Source: an uncultured Bacillota bacterium | GTDB taxonomy: Bacteria > Bacillota > Clostridia > Peptostreptococcales > Anaerovoracaceae | Direction of reading: 5' to 3' | NCBI GenBank assembly: GCA_946541435.1 | Contig: CAMNJK010000121.1 | Location: forward strand, 1-5,454 | DNA length: 5,454 nucleotides | In this document: positions 5,306 through 5,454 of the stretch, piece after piece | Layout: every line of letters begins with the position of its first letter | How positions within the stretch are numbered: the stretch's first letter is position 1 | Made by a program: the position numbers and the translations under genes | The notes under the pieces: model-generated | What the model was told of the DNA's origin: nothing | The model's database searches: none | What the model saw: the letters and a program-made list of their open reading frames with translations, nothing else

Positions 5306-5454
5306 TCTTCCAGCCTCCGTAATTGTTTTTCACAGTCTGTGATCAGGTCCTGAATGATGTCCTGGCAGCTCTCTTCCTTCGTGACCAGGCCAGCGCTCTG
5401 GCCTGCCAGGAAGCATCCCTGCTTGTCATCGCCGTCCACGACGGCCATGCGCAG
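5293..5454 (-). CDS. fabK: Enoyl-ACP reductase II FabK, C-terminal fragment (cut by window edge)
   Basis: A reading frame runs in from the right edge and ends at TAG (5295-5293), giving 53 residues beginning LRMAVVDGDDKQ and containing FLAGQSAGLVTKEES, followed by an acidic/basic amphipathic helix ending RRLEEWAK. The A-G-Q-x-A-G-L-V stretch and the terminal helix are characteristic of the C-terminus of FabK, the FMN-dependent TIM-barrel enoyl-ACP reductase that completes the elongation cycle in many Firmicutes and, unlike FabI, is insensitive to triclosan. The catalytic and flavin-binding parts are outside the window. The wider nitronate monooxygenase family shares this fold, but the position directly before fabD favours FabK. 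The frame overlaps fabD by 13 nt and contains the fabD ribosome site. Confidence 0.85.
   Translation of the reverse strand: MRMAVVDGDDKQGCFLAGQSAGLVTKEESCQDIIQDLITDCEKQLRRLEEWAK
5314..5318 (-). promoter_or_regulatory. Ribosome binding site of fabD, inside fabK
   Basis: GGAGG on the minus strand lies 8 nt before the fabD ATG (5305-5303) and within the fabK reading frame. It supports the chosen fabD start and independent loading of ribosomes despite the 13-nt gene overlap. Confidence 0.75.

Noticed and set aside
1..5454. Mobile elements, CRISPR arrays, integrase attachment duplications or defence genes
   Set aside because: No direct-repeat/spacer pattern, transposase motif, inverted terminal repeat or tRNA 3'-end duplication is visible; all sequence is accounted for by the fab operon, the tRNAs and about 100 nt between them.

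Overview
The window is almost entirely one minus-strand operon for type II fatty acid synthesis (FAS-II), followed at its 3' end by a short tRNA cluster on the same strand. The gene set points to an anaerobic, moderately GC-rich member of the Firmicutes/Bacillota, probably Clostridia. The clues are the flavoenzyme-type enoyl reductase FabK instead of FabI, the fabK-fabD-fabG-fabF gene order, a MarR-family regulator linked to fab genes, strong AAGGAG/GGAGG ribosome sites, and a Bacillus-like elongator tRNA-Met. The species cannot be fixed from this window.

In transcription order, from the right end to the left: the C-terminal 53 codons of fabK (5454-5293, cut by the window edge), fabD (5305-4385), fabG (4392-3658), a canonical fabF (3643-2405, here called FabF1), fabZ (2405-1959), a second, diverged fabF (1924-701, FabF2) and a MarR-family regulator (701-237). 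The junctions are overlaps of 13, 8, 1 and 1 nt or gaps of 14 and 34 nt, with no terminator or promoter-sized space. They are best read as one transcript with translational coupling.

FabD loads malonate onto ACP. FabF1 and FabF2 condense malonyl-ACP with acyl-ACP, FabG reduces the 3-ketoacyl-ACP, FabZ dehydrates the hydroxyacyl-ACP and FabK reduces the enoyl-ACP. This is a full elongation cycle, apart from ACP, FabH and acetyl-CoA carboxylase, which are not in the window. All active-site residues I could locate in FabD, FabG, FabF1, FabZ and FabF2 are present.

Downstream of the regulator, a near-consensus sigma-A-type promoter (TTGACA, 17 bp, TAATAT with an extended -10 TG) fires in the same direction into tRNA-Met(CAT) at 137-61 and tRNA-Val(TAC) at 55-1, the latter cut by the left edge. 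No intrinsic terminator is visible between the regulator and this promoter.

Most of the window is ordinary core metabolism. The part most worth a second look is the fabF1-fabZ-fabF2 arrangement. The second ketosynthase keeps the Cys-His-His triad but has altered residues where FabF enzymes shape the acyl pocket and the second active-site loop. This suggests a specialised condensing step, for example at an unsaturated, unusual-length or otherwise modified acyl chain. That role is inference only.
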